From Gammaproteobacteria bacterium (GTDB lineage: Bacteria; Pseudomonadota; Gammaproteobacteria; Steroidobacterales; Steroidobacteraceae), in NCBI GenBank assembly GCA_025358615.1, contig JANYIY010000006.1, positions 1-51,771 of the forward strand: a stretch of 51,771 bases of DNA, given 5' to 3'. Both the position numbers and the translations under genes were made by a program. The notes under the pieces are model-generated. The model saw only the letters and a program-made list of their open reading frames with translations, did no database searches and was not told the origin of the DNA. Shown here one piece after another: positions 7,895 to 15,587 of this stretch; position 1 is the first letter of the stretch; every line of letters begins with the position of its first letter.

Positions 7895-8955
7895 ACGCAT
7901 GCCTAAGCGCCACGAACCCCATGCGCACCGACGGGTTCGAATTCGTCGAGTACGCGGCGCCGGATCCGGACTTGCTGCGCCGCTTGTTCGAGCGCATGGG
8001 CCTGCCCGCAGTGGCGCGGCATCGTTCGAAGAACGTGACCCTCCACAGTCAAGGCGACATCAATTTCATCATTAACGCCGAGCACGATAGCTTCGCGCAG
8101 AAGTTCGCGCGCGCGCACGGTCCTTGCGCGTGCGCCATGGCGTTCCGCGTGGCCGACGCCCGCCATGCTTATGCGCGCGCCCTGGAGTTGGGCGCAAAAG
8201 CCGGCCCCGCCACCGCCGGACCGATGGAGCTCAACATCCCATCCATCGTCGGCATCGGCGGCAGCTTGATCTATCTGGTCGATCGTTACGGCGACCGTAC
8301 GATTTACGATGTGGACTTCGTTCCCGTGGCGGCGAGCCGCACCGGCCCGCTCGCCGACAAGCCGGCGGGCCTCACCCGCATCGATCACCTGACCCACAAT
8401 GTCAGGCGCGGCAATATGAATGTATGGGCTGGGTTTTACGAGAAGCTGTTCAATTTCAAGGAAATCCGTTATTTCAGCATCGAAGGCAAGGAGACCGGGC
8501 TTTTTTCACGCGCGCTGACCTCACCCTGCGGCAAAATCCGCATCCCCATCAACGAGAGCCAGGACGACAAGAGCCAGATCGAGGAATACCTGAACGAATA
8601 CAAGGGTGAGGGCATACAGCACATCGCCTTGGGAACCGACGATATCTATCGCACGGTGGACGCCCTACGGCGGCGCGGCGTTGAATTCCAGGACACGCCC
8701 GCCACTTACTACGAGGGCGTCGATGCCCGTGTCGCCGGCCACAGCGAGACCTTGAGCAAACTCACAGCGCGCAATATTTTGATCGACGGCAGCGCCGCGA
8801 ACGGCATACTGCTGCAAATATTCACTAAGAATGCCATCGGACCGATTTTCTTCGAAATCATTCAGCGCAAGGGCAATGACGGCTTCGGCGAGGGGAATTT
8901 TCAAGCTCTGTTCGAGTCCATAGAACTCGACCAGAAGCGCCGCGGCGTGATTTAG
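7891..8955 (+). CDS. hppD: 4-hydroxyphenylpyruvate dioxygenase
   Basis: HppD, 354 residues, converts 4-hydroxyphenylpyruvate to homogentisate with O2 in tyrosine catabolism. It has two vicinal-oxygen-chelate domains; the C-terminal one binds iron. The three iron ligands are visible: H166 in TRIDHLTHNV, H244 in GIQHIALGTDD and E322 in PIFFEIIQRKG. The product-binding tail GFGEGNFQALFESIE is intact, so the enzyme should be active. The ATG overlaps the hydroxylase stop by four bases. No homogentisate dioxygenase, maleylacetoacetate isomerase or fumarylacetoacetase follows, so homogentisate is either degraded by genes elsewhere or used for pigment or quinone-type products. Confidence 0.95.
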   Translation: MNACLSATNPMRTDGFEFVEYAAPDPDLLRRLFERMGLPAVARHRSKNVTLHSQGDINFIINAEHDSFAQKFARAHGPCACAMAFRVADARHAYARALELGAKAGPATAGPMELNIPSIVGIGGSLIYLVDRYGDRTIYDVDFVPVAASRTGPLADKPAGLTRIDHLTHNVRRGNMNVWAGFYEKLFNFKEIRYFSIEGKETGLFSRALTSPCGKIRIPINESQDDKSQIEEYLNEYKGEGIQHIALGTDDIYRTVDALRRRGVEFQDTPATYYEGVDARVAGHSETLSKLTARNILIDGSAANGILLQIFTKNAIGPIFFEIIQRKGNDGFGEGNFQALFESIELDQKRRGVI

Positions 8956-9003
8956 ACCGGGCCTCGCAGGCGGGGCCGCCTACGGCTGGGCCTCGTGAGA
9001 CTG

Positions 9004-9052
9004 GGCCTAAGTGAGGCCGCCGCCTCACTTAGGCCGTTGAACTTCGTTCAAC
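9004..9052. repeat. paired perfect hairpins between hppD and the next gene
   Basis: Two adjoining inverted repeats. The first has a perfect 14-base stem (GGCCTAAGTGAGGC at 9004-9017 with its complement at 9022-9035) and a CGCC loop. The second has a 7-base stem (GTTGAAC at 9036-9042, GTTCAAC at 9046-9052) around TTC. A GGGCCTCG word also occurs twice just upstream (from about 8960). No T-run follows, so this is not a classic intrinsic terminator, although it lies at the right place to protect or end the hppD transcript. A REP/BIME-like dispersed element is the other possibility. No second copy was recognised in this window. Confidence 0.6.
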
Positions 9053-9101
9053 CGCCCATATCTAACTTCCCAACGGTCAATTCGACCTGCTGGGAGCCTC
9101 T

Positions 9102-9905
9102 ATGCGAAGACTACTAGTTGCTGCAACGTTTGCCGCGGCCGTCACTTTCGCGGTCTCATCACCGGTATTCGCGGCGGGCGATCCCACCGTGGACCAGGTC
9201 TACACGGCGGCCCGTACCGGCCACCTCGATCAAGCCCAGCAAATGATTACTCAGGTGCTGACGGATCATCCGAACAGCAGCCAGGCTCACTACGTCCAGG
9301 CCGAACTCTATGCACGCGAAGGCAAAGCCGCGCTCGCGCGGTCAGAACTCGCGGCGGCCGAACAATTGAAACCCGGCCTGCCCTTTGCCAGTCCCAGAGC
9401 GGTGCAAGAGCTCAAAGCACAGCTTGGTATTCGCACCGGCATCCTGAGCTCCGGCGCGATGAATCCCACGGTCATGCGGTCGGCGCCTGCCGAGCGCCCG
9501 CTTCCCTGGGGCACCATCCTGGTCCTGCTGGCCGCGGTCGGCATCCTGTGGATGGTCTTCCGGCGGCGCAATACCTATGGCCAGTATCCGGTGGCCGGAC
9601 CCGGCCCGGGCGGCGCACCGGGTAACTACGGCCCCGGCGGCTATGGTCCCGGACCAGGTGGCGGCGGTATAGGTTCGGGGATCGCCGGCGGCCTGGCCAC
9701 AGGTCTTGCGGTAGGCGCCGGTGTGGTGGCGGGTGAAGAACTGGCGCACCATTTCCTGGGCGGCGGACGCGACGGTGGTGTCATCCCGCCGGCCCAAGCG
9801 GGCGAATCGAGCAATTCCGACCTGGGCGGCTCCGACTTCGGCATCAATGACCCGGGCTCAGGCTGGGACGATGGCGGCGGCTCGGGCGGCGGCGACTGGA
9901 GCTAG
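9102..9905 (+). CDS. exported TPR-like protein with one TM helix and a glycine-rich tail
   Basis: A 267-residue protein of unknown function. A signal peptide (residues 1-24, cleaved after VFA) leads into a short TPR-like helical repeat region (about 27-100: QVYTAARTGHLDQAQQMI, then HYVQAELYAREGK). A hydrophobic helix lies near residues 132-148 (WGTILVLLAAVGILWMVF). It is followed by RRR, a glycine/proline-rich stretch, a glycine/alanine-rich amphipathic segment and a glycine/aspartate-rich end (GWDDGGGSGGGDWS). This layout is shared by a poorly characterised family of membrane proteins in Proteobacteria. A GGGAG ribosome site precedes the ATG. The charge at the helix suggests the tail faces the cytoplasm. 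Confidence 0.75.
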   Translation: MRRLLVAATFAAAVTFAVSSPVFAAGDPTVDQVYTAARTGHLDQAQQMITQVLTDHPNSSQAHYVQAELYAREGKAALARSELAAAEQLKPGLPFASPRAVQELKAQLGIRTGILSSGAMNPTVMRSAPAERPLPWGTILVLLAAVGILWMVFRRRNTYGQYPVAGPGPGGAPGNYGPGGYGPGPGGGGIGSGIAGGLATGLAVGAGVVAGEELAHHFLGGGRDGGVIPPAQAGESSNSDLGGSDFGINDPGSGWDDGGGSGGGDWS

Positions 9906-9913
9906 GCGTGAGG

Positions 9914-9939
9914 GCGGCCGGGCTAATTTGCCCAGCCGC
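9914..9939 (+). terminator. possible terminator hairpin
   Basis: Inverted repeat starting 8 bases after the stop of the TPR-like gene: arms GCGGCCGGGC (9914-9923) and GCCCAGCCGC (9930-9939), one mismatch, loop TAATTT. There is no T-run afterwards, so it may only be an mRNA 3'-end stabiliser. Confidence 0.35.
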
Positions 9940-10089
9940 GCTCGCGCGCCTACGACGCTATCGCCATAGCGGGCGAGCCCCGTATCGACGGTCAATCGTA
10001 GAGACGCTCAGGCCGCGACGCCTACCAACCAATCCATCGTAGACTGGTTCAGATTCGCGCGATCGAATCGCGCCATTTGGACTGGAACT

Positions 10090-10824
10090 TTGCACTATCG
10101 GGTCGCTTATCTTCCGGGGCTTGCCTGCCTGCTTGGCCTGCTGTGCTCGCTGCAAGGCTGCATCACCCGCGTGCGCAGCTTCGCTGCCGTCCAACCCCTC
10201 GATCTGCACGAGGGCTATCGCCAATACTCGGATAACCTGCTGAGCTCGGGCCGCCTGAGTCTCGCGACCCGTCAGGCCCTCAACCTGGTTCCCGAGGCGG
10301 ATGGCGCGCTTCGACCCGGATGATTCGAACAACGCGCCGGAGCGGGTGCGCATCGGCCTGTCCGACACGCGGCTCGCGGAGTTCGTGTGCTTCGGGCGCC
10401 AAACCCTGCCGGTCGCCGCCGATTTCACGGCACCCTATGCCGTGCAGAACAGCCCGACGAACGCTGGCGGTTTGCATCCGAGCGCATGACCAGCGTCGCC
10501 TCGCTGTCGCCGCACAATCCGCTCATGCTGGCCTACGGCAATCTGCCCATCGTTGCCGGCGTGCATTTCTATTCCATCATGGGCACAGTCGCCCACGACT
10601 CTCATGGCCAGCCTTCGGACGGTTACGTCACGGTGCAAAGCGCGCGGCTTCCGGGCAGCCTCTCCGATACCCTGCTGCCCATCCATCATCGACAGTTCGA
10701 TCGGCCGGCGCCCCTCAACGTGGTCTATCGCATTTTGCGGGGGGCATGCCGACACGGTAACGAGCGCCGCCAATTCCGCCGTCCCGCAAGGATGCCCGAA
10801 CTGAGCGCCGGCCCTAAGTACTAA
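10090..10824 (+). pseudogene. decayed alpha/beta-hydrolase lipoprotein gene
   Basis: Three frame segments together resemble a secreted alpha/beta hydrolase lipoprotein. From a TTG at 10090 comes a lipoprotein signal (LLGLLCSLQGC lipobox) plus a DLHEGYRQYSDNLLSSGRLS stretch, stopped at 10321-10323. A second frame (10301-10489) carries the family's middle segment. From about 10450 the first frame resumes with the C-terminal part of such hydrolases (SPHNPLMLAYGNLPIVAGVH then FYSIMG, SDGYVTVQSARLPG). The nucleophile elbow GxSxG and most of the core are missing, and the frame changes twice, so no active enzyme can be made. The usual histidine region near the end is also altered. I judge this a pseudogene with an internal deletion. 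The 184 bases before it hold the hairpin noted above and no other gene I recognise. Confidence 0.65.
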
Positions 10825-11372
10825 CCGCTGCGTCCTACGGCAGCCGCCACCGCATCGTGCAGCGACTTCATGCCGAACGAGATGTCCTGCACCACGCCGT
10901 CGACGAAGAAAGTCGGTGTCGCGCGGATATGGCTGCGCCTTCCGCCCTCGATGTGCTCGCGTACCTTCTGCAGATAAATGTGATCGTCCATCTCCGCAGT
11001 GTAGCGCGCCATGTCCAAGCCCAGCCCCTCTGCGTAGCGGTACAAGTCTTTGTCCTTGAGATGAGTCTGATTCTGGAACAGCAGGTCATGCATCGGCCAG
11101 AATTTGCCTTGTGCCGCTGCGGCCTCCGACGCCTCGGCCGCCAGCTGCGCGTGCGGATGCGCCTCCTGCAGCGGAAAGTGCCGGAAAATAAACCGCACCT
11201 TGTTGGGAAACCGCTCGAGCAGCAGCCTCGGCGTCGTCACCGCCACTTTGCAACTGGGACATTCGAAGTCGCCATACTCAATCAGAGTGACGCGCGCATG
11301 CAGGGAGCCCTCCAGGTGGTCGGTGGGTTCAGGAGGCACTGCCAGGGTGTGCGGGTGGGATTGTGGACTCAT
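10821..11372 (-). CDS. DsbA/FrnE-like thioredoxin-fold protein
   Basis: A 183-residue DsbA-family protein with active site CPSC (C38/C41) in YGDFECPSCKVA, the helical insert, and the cis-proline loop ATPTFFVDG. There is no signal peptide or membrane helix, so it probably acts in the cytosol, unlike periplasmic DsbA. It looks like the thioredoxin-like domain found alone or fused behind NhaA-type antiporters. Its role (oxidoreductase or isomerase during oxidative stress) is inferred from family only. Its stop shares four bases (CTAA) with the end of the convergent hydrolase relic. Confidence 0.85.
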   Translation of the reverse strand: MSPQSHPHTLAVPPEPTDHLEGSLHARVTLIEYGDFECPSCKVAVTTPRLLLERFPNKVRFIFRHFPLQEAHPHAQLAAEASEAAAAQGKFWPMHDLLFQNQTHLKDKDLYRYAEGLGLDMARYTAEMDDHIYLQKVREHIEGGRRSHIRATPTFFVDGVVQDISFGMKSLHDAVAAAVGRSG

Positions 11373-11399
11373 TGCGGCGACTCCTTGGATTCTCGCGCC

Positions 11400-11573
11400 T
11401 CACGCGTCGCGCGCGGGCGATTCGATGGGGCGGATTTTCACACGAATCACACTCGACCGGCGCAGTAACTGCAACTCGCATTCGCGGTCGATCCAGGCGG
11501 CGTCGAGCAACGCGGCATCATCGTTGCAGGAGTCTGCGGCGCTCTCCGCGGCAACCCATTGCGGCGTCAGCAT
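11400..11573 (-). CDS. small hypothetical protein (57 aa)
   Basis: A short reading frame just downstream of htpG on the same strand, beginning MLTPQWVAAESAADSC and ending RPIESPARDA. It starts 11 bases after the htpG stop and ends 27 bases before the start of the DsbA-like gene, filling the gap neatly. Composition (acidic first half, basic REC and LLRRSSVIRVKIRP second half) looks protein-like, and third positions are GC-rich as in the neighbours. The ribosome site is weak, and I recognise no family. It could also be chance. Confidence 0.4.
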   Translation of the reverse strand: MLTPQWVAAESAADSCNDDAALLDAAWIDRECELQLLRRSSVIRVKIRPIESPARDA

Positions 11574-11584
11574 GCTTAAGGGGC

Positions 11585-13465
11585 CTAGGTCAGGATGATC
11601 TTCGACTGCTGCGCGGCCAGGCCTTCCACGATGAGCCGGTTGACGCGTCGCACGAAGATCGCCGGATCATCCAATTCGCCGCCTTCCGCCAGCATGGCCT
11701 GGTCGTACAGCACATGCGCTAGATCCGCAAACGACCCCTCATCGGCGGCGTCGCGCAGGCGCTCGACCAGCGGATGTTTGGGATTCAATTCGAGAATCGG
11801 CAGCGTGGCAAAAGGATTGCTCTGACCTGCCTGCTTGAGAATGCGGCCCATGCGCAAGCTCACGCCGAATTCGCCGGCGACCAGAACCGCGGGCGAATCC
11901 GTGAGACGCGCCGAGACCTGCGCGCTGGCGATCTTGCCCGACAACACCTTGGCCAGTCGTTCCGCCGTCTCCTTGAACGCGGACTCGGCGGCAGCCTTTT
12001 CCGGTGTTTCAATGGCCGACGCCACGTCGGCGGCGCTGCTGGCGACATTCGCCAGTGACTTACCCTCGAACTCCTGCAAATGCCCGGCGACCCACTCGTC
12101 GATCCGATCGATGAGCAGCAGCACTTCCATACCCTTGGCGCGGAATGCTTCCAAATGCGGGCTGTTGCGCGCGGCGGCCAATGTATCTGCGGTCAAAAAA
12201 TAGACCGCCTTCTGCTCCGCCTGCATGCGCGACACGTATTGCTCGAGCGAGACTGTGGCAGCATCGCCGCTCTCGGACGTGGAATGGAAACGCAGCAGCT
12301 TCGCGATGCGCTCCTTTTGGGCCGGGTCCTCGATGATGCCTTCCTTCAACACCACGCCAAAGGTCTTCCAGAATTCCGCGAATTCCTGCGGCTTGTTCGC
12401 CGCCAAATCCTCGAGCAATTCCAGGGAACGCTTGACCAGCGCCCCCTTGATCTTTTCGACGGTGCGGTTGTTCTGCAGCAGCTCGCGCGACACGTTCAAC
12501 GGCAGATCGGCCGTATCGACCAGTCCGCGCATGAAGCGCAAGTACGGCGGCAGCAACTCCGCCGCTCGGTCCATGATGAACACGCGCTTGACGTACAGTT
12601 GAATGCCGCCCTTCTGCTCGCGCTCGTAGAGATCGAACGGCGCACGCTTCGGCAGATACAACAGCGAGGTGTACTCTATGTTGCCCTCGACCTTGTTGTG
12701 CGCCCAGCTGCGCGCGTCTTCGGAATCGTGGCTCAAGTGCTTGAAGAACGCCTGATAGTCCTCGTCCTTGAGTTCGGACTTCGGACGCGTCCAAAACGCC
12801 TTGGCCTGGTTGACGGTCTCTTCGGTCTCGTCGGCTTTCAAAATGATGGGAATACTCAGGTGATCCGAATACTTGCGCACCAATTGGCGCAGGCGCGAGG
12901 GCTCGAGAAACTCCTTGTCCTCCTCGCGCAGATGCAGGATCACTTCGGTGCCGCGGTCCGCCTTGTCGCCCGCCTGAATTTGGTACTGGCCCTCACCGTC
13001 CGATTCCCAGCGCACCGCCTCAGAGTCCGTGCGCTTGGTCAGCACCGTCACCTTGTCGGCGACGATGAATGCCGAGTAAAAGCCGACGCCGAACTGGCCG
13101 ATCAATTGTGCGTCCTTGGCGGAGTCGCCGCTCATGGACTCGAGAAATTTGCGGGTGCCGGAGCGCGCAATGGTTCCCAGGTTGTCGATCACTTCGGCTT
13201 CGCTCATGCCGATGCCATTGTCCTTGATGGAGAGGGTGCCGCCGGCGCTGTCCGGAACCAATCTTACCGAGAGGTCATCCGCCCCCAATAGTTCGGGCCT
13301 GGAAAGCGCCTCGAATCGCAGCTTTTCGCAGGCATCCGAGGCGTTCGAGATGAGTTCGCGCAGGAATATTTCCTTGTGCGAGTACAGCGAGTGAATGACC
13401 AAGCGCAGCACTTGCTTGGTCTCGGCTTGGAAGTCTTTTGTCTGCGGCTGTGTTTCGGTCGTCAT
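11585..13465 (-). CDS. htpG: chaperone protein HtpG (Hsp90)
   Basis: Bacterial Hsp90, 626 residues, an ATP-dependent cytosolic chaperone working with DnaK. The N-terminal GHKL ATPase domain shows IRELISNASDACEKLRFEAL, DNGIGMS and GQFGVGFYSAF; the middle domain has the client and catalytic-loop region with NVSRELLQNN; the C-terminal dimerisation domain ends LIVEGLAAQQ. The ATG at 13465 (MTTETQPQ) fits family length; the frame is open upstream but begins inside the promoter region. Heat-shock control is supported by an excellent sigma-32-type promoter at 13525-13550. A small reading frame follows in the same direction. Confidence 0.97.
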   Translation of the reverse strand: MTTETQPQTKDFQAETKQVLRLVIHSLYSHKEIFLRELISNASDACEKLRFEALSRPELLGADDLSVRLVPDSAGGTLSIKDNGIGMSEAEVIDNLGTIARSGTRKFLESMSGDSAKDAQLIGQFGVGFYSAFIVADKVTVLTKRTDSEAVRWESDGEGQYQIQAGDKADRGTEVILHLREEDKEFLEPSRLRQLVRKYSDHLSIPIILKADETEETVNQAKAFWTRPKSELKDEDYQAFFKHLSHDSEDARSWAHNKVEGNIEYTSLLYLPKRAPFDLYEREQKGGIQLYVKRVFIMDRAAELLPPYLRFMRGLVDTADLPLNVSRELLQNNRTVEKIKGALVKRSLELLEDLAANKPQEFAEFWKTFGVVLKEGIIEDPAQKERIAKLLRFHSTSESGDAATVSLEQYVSRMQAEQKAVYFLTADTLAAARNSPHLEAFRAKGMEVLLLIDRIDEWVAGHLQEFEGKSLANVASSAADVASAIETPEKAAAESAFKETAERLAKVLSGKIASAQVSARLTDSPAVLVAGEFGVSLRMGRILKQAGQSNPFATLPILELNPKHPLVERLRDAADEGSFADLAHVLYDQAMLAEGGELDDPAIFVRRVNRLIVEGLAAQQSKIILT

Positions 13466-13524
13466 GGGCCTTACAATCAGTTTGTTATACGGGTGTCCTA
13501 CAAGCGGCGGGCGCCTCGGCTCAA

Positions 13525-13550
13525 ATGGGGCCGCCGGCGGATTCTTCAAG
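13525..13550 (-). promoter_or_regulatory. sigma-32-type heat-shock promoter for htpG
   Basis: On the minus strand: CTTGAA (-35, 13545-13550, inside ACCTTGAA), a 14-base spacer, then CCCCATTTGA (-10, beginning at 13530). This matches the RpoH consensus (CCCTTGAA, 13-17 bases, CCCCATNTA) nearly perfectly and would start transcription about 50 bases before the htpG ATG. The -35 box overlaps the ribosome-binding region of the divergent transporter gene. Confidence 0.85.
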
Positions 13551-13555
13551 GTATC

Positions 13556-14569
13556 ATGGCCAAGAGCGTCGCCAATGTAGCGGTCTGGGTGGCGCTGGCC
13601 GGCAACTTGCTCGTGGCCGCGGCAAAGTTGGTGGCCGCGGCGGTCACGGGTTCAGCCGCCATGTTGAGCGAGGCCGTGCATTCGCTGGTCGACACGATCA
13701 ACGAGCTGCTGCTGCTGTACGGCATCGCACGCTCGGTCCGCCCGCCCGACCGCCTCCATCCCCTGGGTTACGGACGAGAGCTGTACTTTTGGAGCTTTGT
13801 CGTCGCGCTGCTGATCTTCACTCTCGGCGCAGGCGTTTCGGCTTACCAGGGCGTAAATCGCCTGCTGCACCCCGTGCCCATCGAACGGCCGATCGTCATC
13901 TTCGTCGTGCTCGGCATCTCGCTGGCCTTCGAAGGTGCATCGTGGCTGGTGGGCATGCGCGCCTTCCGCGCGACCAAACGCTACCGGGGCTGGTGGGAGG
14001 CGTTTCGGCGCTCCAAGGATCCGCCCACTTTCATCGTGGTGTTCGAAGATACCGCGGCAATACTCGGCATCATGGTGGCCGCCGCCGGCACGGCGCTGGC
14101 CATCATGACGGACGACTCGCGCTGGGACGGAGCGGCATCACTCGCCATTGCCGTCATCCTGGCGGCAGTGGCGGCGCTGCTCGCCAGAGAATCGAAGGAG
14201 TTGCTGATCGGCGAGCGCGCCGACCCCGTTTTGAGCGACGCCATCATGCGCACGGCGGCGGGGATCGCCGGCGTTTGCAGTGCCAACGGCATCGTGACGC
14301 TGCAGCTCGCCCCCAATAACGTGGTCGCCGTGCTGAGCCTGGACTTCTTCGACTACTTGCGTGCGCCGGACATCGAGCGAGCCGTGATCGAACTGGAGAC
14401 GCGCGTTCGCAGCGCCCACCCGGAAGTATCGGCACTGTTCGTAAAGCCGCAAAGCGTGTTGGCGGCGTCGCAAAGTCCAGAGCCCGGCATCGGCCAGTTG
14501 ATATCCGACCGGCGCGGCGATGCGGATGGTGATGGCGGGGCCGCGCAGGACGATGTCGGCGACGGGTGA
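13556..14569 (+). CDS. cation diffusion facilitator (CDF) family metal transporter
   Basis: A 337-residue inner-membrane protein of the CDF family, which exports divalent metals (Zn, Fe, Co, Mn) in exchange for protons. Helix 2 carries LSEAVHSLVDTINE and helix 5 VVFEDTAAILG, the positions that form the transport metal site in CDF proteins, though with E/D rather than the HDxxD pattern of FieF. So this is the CzcD-like or unclassified subgroup and specificity is uncertain. A cytosolic C-terminal domain follows from about residue 225. The ATG at 13556 follows CAAGG; the frame is open further upstream but runs through the htpG promoter. The last 25 residues are Asp/Gly-rich. Confidence 0.85.
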   Translation: MAKSVANVAVWVALAGNLLVAAAKLVAAAVTGSAAMLSEAVHSLVDTINELLLLYGIARSVRPPDRLHPLGYGRELYFWSFVVALLIFTLGAGVSAYQGVNRLLHPVPIERPIVIFVVLGISLAFEGASWLVGMRAFRATKRYRGWWEAFRRSKDPPTFIVVFEDTAAILGIMVAAAGTALAIMTDDSRWDGAASLAIAVILAAVAALLARESKELLIGERADPVLSDAIMRTAAGIAGVCSANGIVTLQLAPNNVVAVLSLDFFDYLRAPDIERAVIELETRVRSAHPEVSALFVKPQSVLAASQSPEPGIGQLISDRRGDADGDGGAAQDDVGDG

Positions 14570-14580
14570 GGGAGCGTCGC

Positions 14581-15447
14581 CTAGCCGGGCCAGCCCGCAC
14601 GCGGATCGAAATTGAACTCGCTCTTCATTCGCTCATAGGCTTGTTTCGCCTGCGCCGATTGCGCCGCCGGTGTCACCAACTTGATGCTGACGATTTGATC
14701 GCCGTTCGGACTGCCCGGAAACCCGCGTCCGCGTAGACGCAGTTTCTGTCCCGATTGCGCGCCGGCGGGCACCGTCAACTCGACGGTCCCTCCGAGGGTG
14801 GGCACGGCCACTTTGGCGCCTAGAGCGGCCTCCCACGGTGCCAGCGGCAATTCGATCTGCACGTCCTTGCCCTGCAACAGATACAGAGAATGCGGCCGCA
14901 GCTTGACGCGGACTATTAGCGCGCCGCGGCCGCCGGCGATTCGCAGCGGCTGCGAGTCGGTGACTCCGGCAGGGATCTGCACATCGACGTAGCGCGTGCG
15001 CCCAGACTCGGTCAGCGCGACGCGACGCTTCGTGCCGGCGAAGGCCTCCTCCACCGTAATATCAAGGTTACCCGCTTCAGCCTCGGCCGGTGGCGCCTGC
15101 GCGGCGCCGCCAAACAGGGTAGAAAAGAAATCGCTGAAGCCGTTGAGGTCGGAAAAGCGCTGGCTGCCGGCCCCTGCGTGCCCGAATCGCTGCGCCCAGT
15201 CGGGGGGCGGACGGAATTGCTGACCGGGCCGGTAGTCGCGGCCCAGTTGATCATAGGCCGCGCGCTTTTCCGCATCGCGCAGCACCTCGTAGGCCTCCTG
15301 GACCTCTTTGAATTTGCTCTCCGCGTTCTTTTCTTTGCTGACGTCCGGATGGTACTTGCGCGCCAGCTTGCGATACGAGCGCTTTACCTCGTCGGCGTCG
15401 GCAGAGCGGGCCACACCGAGAATCTCGTAATAATCCTTATACTGCAT
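14581..15447 (-). CDS. cbpA: DnaJ-class co-chaperone, curved DNA-binding protein CbpA
   Basis: A 288-residue class B J-domain protein. The J domain spans residues 1-70 (KDYYEILGVARSADADEVKR) with the DnaK-activating HPD in KYHPDVS. A Gly/Phe-poor linker (DFFSTLFGG) follows, then two beta-barrel substrate-binding domains (DITVEEAFAGTKRRV; ELTVPAGAQSGQKLRLRGRG). There is no cysteine zinc finger, which separates it from DnaJ. It stimulates DnaK in the cytosol and may bind curved DNA. It ends 11 bases from the convergent CDF gene. No CbpM modulator gene follows. Confidence 0.92.
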   Translation of the reverse strand: MQYKDYYEILGVARSADADEVKRSYRKLARKYHPDVSKEKNAESKFKEVQEAYEVLRDAEKRAAYDQLGRDYRPGQQFRPPPDWAQRFGHAGAGSQRFSDLNGFSDFFSTLFGGAAQAPPAEAEAGNLDITVEEAFAGTKRRVALTESGRTRYVDVQIPAGVTDSQPLRIAGGRGALIVRVKLRPHSLYLLQGKDVQIELPLAPWEAALGAKVAVPTLGGTVELTVPAGAQSGQKLRLRGRGFPGSPNGDQIVSIKLVTPAAQSAQAKQAYERMKSEFNFDPRAGWPG

Positions 15448-15506
15448 GCCTACCTTTCGCGATTAATACTATATATCACAAGCACCTAGCATAACTGGCG
15501 GCCCAA

Positions 15507-15537
15507 CCTTGAATTAGACAGGAACGTCCCGACCTAA
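15507..15537 (+). promoter_or_regulatory. candidate sigma-32 promoter for htpX
   Basis: CCTTGAA at 15507-15513, a 14-base spacer, then CCCGACCTAA from 15528. It keeps the heat-shock -35 box and the C-rich -10 start with two departures from CCCCATNTA. The start point would be about 45 bases upstream of the htpX ATG. Spacing is the same as in the htpG promoter in this window. Confidence 0.5.
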
Positions 15538-15587
15538 CGAGAGCCGCGTTACCATATTGTGATTAGTTTCTGTAAAGAAAAGGGCTC

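Noticed and set aside
13376-13555. Earlier start for the CDF transporter
   Set aside because: This stretch covers the htpG start and its promoter, and has no TM or family similarity.
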